Of a DNA stretch of 64,000 nucleotides, positions 59,213 through 64,000 are shown piece after piece. The stretch's first letter is position 1, and every line of letters starts with the position of its first letter. The DNA is from Manduca sexta (Eukaryota > Arthropoda > Insecta > Lepidoptera > Sphingidae), in assembly GCF_014839805.1 (NCBI RefSeq), contig NC_051134.1:6417170-6481169 (forward strand), read 5' to 3'. The position numbers were made by a program, and so were the translations under genes. Below the pieces are notes generated by a model. It worked only from the letters and a program-made list of their open reading frames with translations. It did no database searches and had not been told where the DNA came from.

Positions 59213-62200
59213 ATGGAGTGAGTTTTAAAAATAATCTCCTAATTGCTTTTACCCTTGATTCCGCCCGTGCTGTTGTCCGATGCAGATTTAAAACGTAAGA
59301 GATAGCACTTAAAGTCTAATTTCGCATTAGTGAAGGAATATTTAGAATCGGATTAGTAGTTTCAGAGACACGAACTTGATTGTTACTTAAGTTTGTTTTG
59401 CTTTTACCTTCTTAATAATTCTTGATAACCAATGGTGTAACTATTGTTTCTTCATACCATCCAAGAAACTGCTTTAGGGGATGAAATTAAAAAATATATA
59501 TTTTAGTCTAGTCTTGATTTCTGATGTCTTAGGCTGACATACTCTATGCAGTATCATGCAGAAATAGTTGCTTAAAATTCTGATGTTCAAAATCGGGCTA
59601 GTGATCTACTACCCTCCGCATTCTGTTCTGTAACAAAATTTACTACCTACCTTTCTGACATTTTTACAACATGTTATTTTTGTATTTGTAGGGATGACAA
59701 TGGGATTGCTACGGTATACAATAAAGACTGCTCTCAGAAGCAAAGCAAACGAAGCAAAAAGGCCATTTTGGGTGAGCAGTTTGAAGACTTTACCAAAAAC
59801 ACGTCGCTGCATGGCCTCAGATTCATTACGGAGAGAGAAGCCACGATTGTTGAGAAGTAAGTAACAGATGCTGTTTGTCTCAACATGATGTGAAGAGTTC
59901 GCTTATATATGGATCATTCGCAGATTATTTTTATTTTTTAATCGATTTGTATGTTTAGGGGGATTAACATTTCTTCGTAATACCACTGCATACTTTAAGA
60001 TACTGAGCTCATTTTGCACAGATCAGACCAACAGCCATTTTTTTTTATTTTTGTTATTGTGAAATGTAGGTAGATATTGCAACTTTGACTTTTCGGACGA
60101 CCAACACCTCATTTCGTCCGGTGATTATGAAGCTTGCAAAGTCTCCGAAACATCGGGAGATAATTAAGATATAAAAACCACGATAAATTTCGAAAACTAA
60201 TTTTATTTCGATGGCTAATATTTGCATAAACATAAGAAATTGTTATCCACTCAAGTCCCCAATAATTATAAGTAATTGGAATATTTTGTAAACGTATGAA
60301 ATTAAGCAGCTGGATCAAAAAGATGAAACCAGCGAAGGATTACGCTTAGATTTAGGGATTAAAATTACAGGCAGTTTTTAAGACAGGTTATATAAAAACC
60401 TCAGTGATATTTTTATTCTTTAAATTAAAGTATGAAGAATAGGGGTTCGTATGTTGACTGAAGTCGCAGTCACGCTTCCGAAGTTCGGGACATTATTTCT
60501 AAAGACTGACTGATATGATAGTTTTGCTCTTCCAGAATGTTTTGGCTGATTTTGTTTTTGGTGAGTATGGGGGTCTGTTTGTACCAGATACGCAACGTGT
60601 GGATTAAATGGGATAGCAGCCCGGTTATAGTGTCCATCAATGAAAGACTAGTTCCAGTATCGGAGGTAAGATTATGAGAGGTTATAACATTTCATTTGTG
60701 TTTTGATACAACTTCTGTTCACATTAACGTAACATACTGATTGATTGGATCCAATGAGAATGCTTGCACTTTATACCAATCATAATAAAGAGTATTTTAA
60801 TAATTGTCAATTTTAAAATTGTATATTTTAAAATCTTAATGTTTGGTCCAGGTGCCGTTTCCTTCTATTACGATATGCCCACAACGGAAGATTTCAAAAC
60901 ACTACGACTACGCAAAACAGAAGCAAAAAATGTATGGAAACATTTCGGAAATGTAAATATTATATTCATATTTTGTCATGAAGTTTATAAATTTCCTAGT
61001 TGTGTAGTCGCTTTCCCTAAAATATTAAGGCGATCGAACGAGGCACAAGAGTTTCCTTTATAAAGATCTGCAAGATATTCTGATCTCAAGATTGTCTGAC
61101 CAAATAATTATGTAATTTATTTTATATTAGATAAGTTATTAGTGTCAAAGGCTTTCGAAAAATAAATTGATTAAATAATTAACAGGGATGGACGGGGGTT
61201 GTAGCCCTTCAGGATATGATTCTCCCTACTAAAGGTTAACACTTCACTTTGATTTTCACAACCAGTCGAGCCGAGGACAAGGAACTGGAGAATTGTGTTA
61301 TTTTACAATAACCATTAGGAGCGACCTAGACTCTTTATAACTTAATTTCTATTTAACATTAACATGAAATTTGTTTTATTTGAGAATATTAAGTATGGAG
61401 AAGTTAGATTAATTGTGGCCAGACCAAACGTTATGATTTGTGACGTTATTGTTAAATTTGGGTAACGGCTATCAATTACGCAATACTTTGTGCATTCTTC
61501 TAGTGTATCTAATGAGGTCATTACGTTCTTCGAAATTTAATCATGGTAACAGATTACGTCATTTGGCTCTCGGCTCTAACTTTACCGTCATTTCATTCAA
61601 CTTCCCAACTGCCTGAAATGTTTATTTCTATACAATGTATTTTATAAATTCTTTTAGGACGGACTACCAACGCACAAAATTTGAAGACATCTCACTCATT
61701 TGCCACGAAGGCAATTTTTTCAAAGATATCTCTAAAATGTGGTTAAATCGAAACTATTCGGACAAGTGGTTGGTGAGAAACATTGACGAGGTATATAAAA
61801 TGAATTAATTTATTGGTATCCTTTATTTTATATTAAATGAAGGTTGGTAGTCTAATTATTGACTTTAGCCAATGATGCAGCGTGATATATTTTTGAATAT
61901 TTGGATCTTTGTTAAAAGTAAAAGCAGAGGTTGGGTAACCGATTTATTTCGCAGAAAAGAATGGGATTATTGTCTAAAAATAATAGTTCACGGAGGTGAA
62001 GTCTAGAGCGACACCAGGTTGCCTATAAAATGTAAAGGCTGCGACGAGATCATTTTAGAAATCTACTACTAGCTAGACTGATCTGATATGTAGGTGTTTT
62101 TGGTCAGTATCAACCTCCAGTTTGGAATTTGTTCCCAATATGACGTTAAGCTCGCCTTATCACATCGTAGGAGGGAACACGTAGGCTATTAATGGTTGCC

Positions 62201-63484
62201 CTGCTTGCATCTCTCCCAGCCCCATTCGGGATAAAGGTGTGACATGTGTTAATAAAAAATATGTCTCTATGCACGTCGCCTTTCCTTTTTTTTCTTAAAC
62301 AAACTTTTTCATTACAGGCAATGAACACGCATCGGATGATGGTGTTTTTTAAGTCTGACTGCAAATGGCGACAGGAATCATTTCTATGTTCACATATTTT
62401 GCACAGAGTGTACACACAAGAAGGCTTGTGTTTCAACTTTAACGGATTAGCCGAGAACGATTTATTTCGCATGAACCAGTGAGTAGTCATTTTATAGCGA
62501 ACAAGGTTTCATTAGTGGTTTCGTCTGATTATTTAGTTTTCCTGTCCTTTCCTTACAATTAAGCAAAGAATATTCTTCGAAACATCATTACTTATTTTTA
62601 CTAATATTTTATAAGTCGTTGATTGATATACGATAACTATTCGATTTTTTTTTTATGAAAGAAAAATTGTTAATTTTTATTCTGAATTATAGAATAATCA
62701 ATTACGAATATTCAACTATAACATATGTTACATAGGTTTTTTAATAGACAATGACACTACCGATTGTACTTGAAATAACACAACACCGCTTTATTTACTA
62801 CCGAAACACAAAATAAAATCACAAACACAGTAGCACGTGAATGTTACTGCAACCCTAAAGTACTCAAATGCACAAACAATACACTACTACACACAATCTA
62901 CGGTATTCGCTGTGATATCGCTCGTTGTTATCGCTCTTGATCGCGTTATAAACACAACTGACTCGCGGCGGCCGCGCGCGCACCTTTTATTCCCGGTCGC
63001 GATATCTGTGGAAGATTCTCGAAAGATCCGGAATGGTTGACAATTCTCTAGTAAAATTAAGGTCCATTATCGCGTTTCCACGACATTTTGGAAAAATCGA
63101 GATCTTTTGAGAATGTTCCTTCACCGAACCTTCCTTATTCGGGTAGGTGCTATTATCGGCGAGTATCATTGGTGTAATAATATATATTTTTTATGAACAA
63201 AACAATAAGTATATCTTTATTTAATATTAAATCGAAACGAGAATCTTTTGGAAGTTCCCAGCCTAAGCAAATGTTTCTACTGGAGGATTAGAAAACAGAC
63301 ACTTCATTTTCTTATTATAAATATTTTGTGTTTAATCTTAATATTCTACTTTTAAAAATTATAAAATTTCAGAATACAACAAAATTACAGTTATATACTA
63401 ACATATGAAACTTTGAATAAATGGAGCCTGGAGGGCGGATACGAGGACGAATCCTTCAGTGATGCATTTCCTAGGCGAGGACGG
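59213..63484 (+). CDS. Pickpocket (DEG/ENaC) sodium channel subunit, copy C, 5' seven coding exons (partial)
   Basis: Third paralogue, cut by the window end. Exons: 59213-59217, 59692-59856, 60536-60665, 60852-60952, 61658-61790, 62318-62478, 63373-63484, identical in phase and length to A and B (807 nt, 269 codons). It has the HG motif (TSLHGLRF), TM1 (FWLILFLVSMGVCLYQI), VPFPSITIC, TQEGLCFNFN and KWSLEGGYEDES. Exon 8 onwards, with the cysteine-rich core and TM2, must lie beyond 64,000. It is more diverged from A and B than they are from each other. Intron 1 is only 474 bp, against 2.4-2.7 kb, and lacks repeat X. Whether it is intact cannot be judged here. Confidence 0.88.
60110..60240. mobile_element. 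Half of a fold-back element in intron 2 of copy C
   Basis: CGAAACATCGGGAGATAATTAAG, ATAAAAACCACGATAAATTTCG and GCATAAACATAAGAAAT resemble the right arm and right flank of the element at 29,799-30,028. The left arm is not evident. Confidence 0.5.
62105..62256 (+). repeat. SINE S2, head missing, in intron 5 of copy C
   Basis: CAGTATCAACCTCCAGTTTGGAATTTGT through CCCCATTCGGGATAAAGGTGTGACATGTG matches the S2 body. No tRNA head is present. Confidence 0.65.
62740..63180 (-). mobile_element. Probable solo LTR (minus strand) in intron 6 of copy C
   Basis: A GC-richer block has minus-strand promoter-like order: ATAAAAGGTG (63,000 region), then AGTCAGTTGTG, a TCAGT initiator about 30 nt further on. 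An AATAAAGCGG polyadenylation signal lies near the far end. The ends on the + strand, CAATGACACT and GTATCATTG, are inverted. The order TATA, initiator, AATAAA is that of an LTR. Boundaries and target-site duplication are not settled, and no internal retroviral-type genes are present. Confidence 0.45.
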
Positions 63485-63610
63485 GTGAGCTTCTTGTCAT
63501 TAATGTTTATATGTTTTGTTCCTAGCACCTCGCGTGTGAGGTAGTGATGATATGGCCGAAATATTCAAAGATTTTTAGCGCACTCAAGGATATTCTATTT
63601 TAGATTTTCA

Positions 63611-63745
63611 TGGCTTTCATATGACTAGACGAGTATACCTTTTGCCTGTTCTTAAGCGATACGATTACCCATAAATAGAAGCAACACCATCCAGAACTGT
63701 GAATTACAAACAACTTAGTGGCATTGGACAGCGCTCGTCGTCCTG
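63611..63745 (+). repeat. Dispersed repeat Y fragment in intron 7 of copy C
   Basis: TAAGCGATACGATTACCCATAAATAGAAG, ACACCATCCAGAACTGTGAATTACAAAC and CAGCGCTCGTCGTCCTGGG match repeat Y. The remaining DNA to 64,000 is unassigned. Confidence 0.55.
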
Positions 63746-64000
63746 GGGCCTTATTCTCTATCCCGCACGTTATTTAAACAGTGCGTAACAAGCACGTAAC
63801 ACAACGCGTCATGTTTAGGACTATAGAAATTTGGCTTACAGAAAACCATTCCACGTACATTTCTCGGAGATAACATGACACGGCCGCGTTACGCGTTTAC
63901 ACTATCATACAGAATAAAGGCCCTGAGCGGTATGGTGGTATATCTCACGATGCGCAGTTATTATACTGGGTAGTACGTCCTTCAAACCGGAATATATCGA

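Overview
The window is AT-rich, repeat-dense animal DNA, almost certainly from a lepidopteran (moth or butterfly). The evidence is spliced genes with GT-AG introns, several tRNA-derived SINE families with A and B boxes, small Helitrons ending in CTAG, 3' ends of non-LTR elements, and insect pickpocket (DEG/ENaC) channel genes.

Layout. Positions 1-28,580 hold no gene I can support. This part is a mosaic of SINEs, Helitron-like elements (one with an internal 123-bp tandem array at 10.64-11.62 kb), LINE ends and other dispersed repeats. From about 28.6 kb to the end lie three head-to-tail pickpocket genes on the + strand: copy A (28,721-44,770, 14 coding exons, 553 aa), copy B (47,210-58,459, 14 coding exons, 561 aa) and copy C (from 59,213, 7 coding exons visible, running off the window). 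I assembled the exons by hand. Splice phases close in all three copies with no frameshift or stop. In each gene the first coding exon contributes only ATG GA.

Intron 12 of copy A holds a 6.3-kb full-length R1-clade-like non-LTR retrotransposon (37,586-43,884) with a 14-bp target-site duplication, poly(A) tail, ORF1 with zinc knuckles, and ORF2 with an AP endonuclease, reverse transcriptase and C-terminal zinc finger. Both ORFs are cut by frameshifts, several at G or C homopolymers, but I saw no in-frame nonsense change. Its first 166 nt fold by hand into every helix of an HDV-like self-cleaving ribozyme (P1, P2, P3, P4, J1/4 GGGCA, J4/2 with the catalytic C). The predicted cleavage site falls exactly at the element/target junction. 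This is the most interesting object in the window.

How the parts relate. A and B share most introns, including remnants of a dispersed repeat just before exon 2 that is absent from C, so A and B look like the most recent duplicates. Later insertions (the retrotransposon in A; a Helitron, a SINE and an LTR-like element in B) diverged the introns while coding exons stayed open. A and B also differ in splice sites: each has a GC donor where the other has GT, and A uses an acceptor further into exon 10. One unrecognised exon-like open segment lies between A and B (46,151-46,312). I see no CRISPR, operon or other prokaryotic system.
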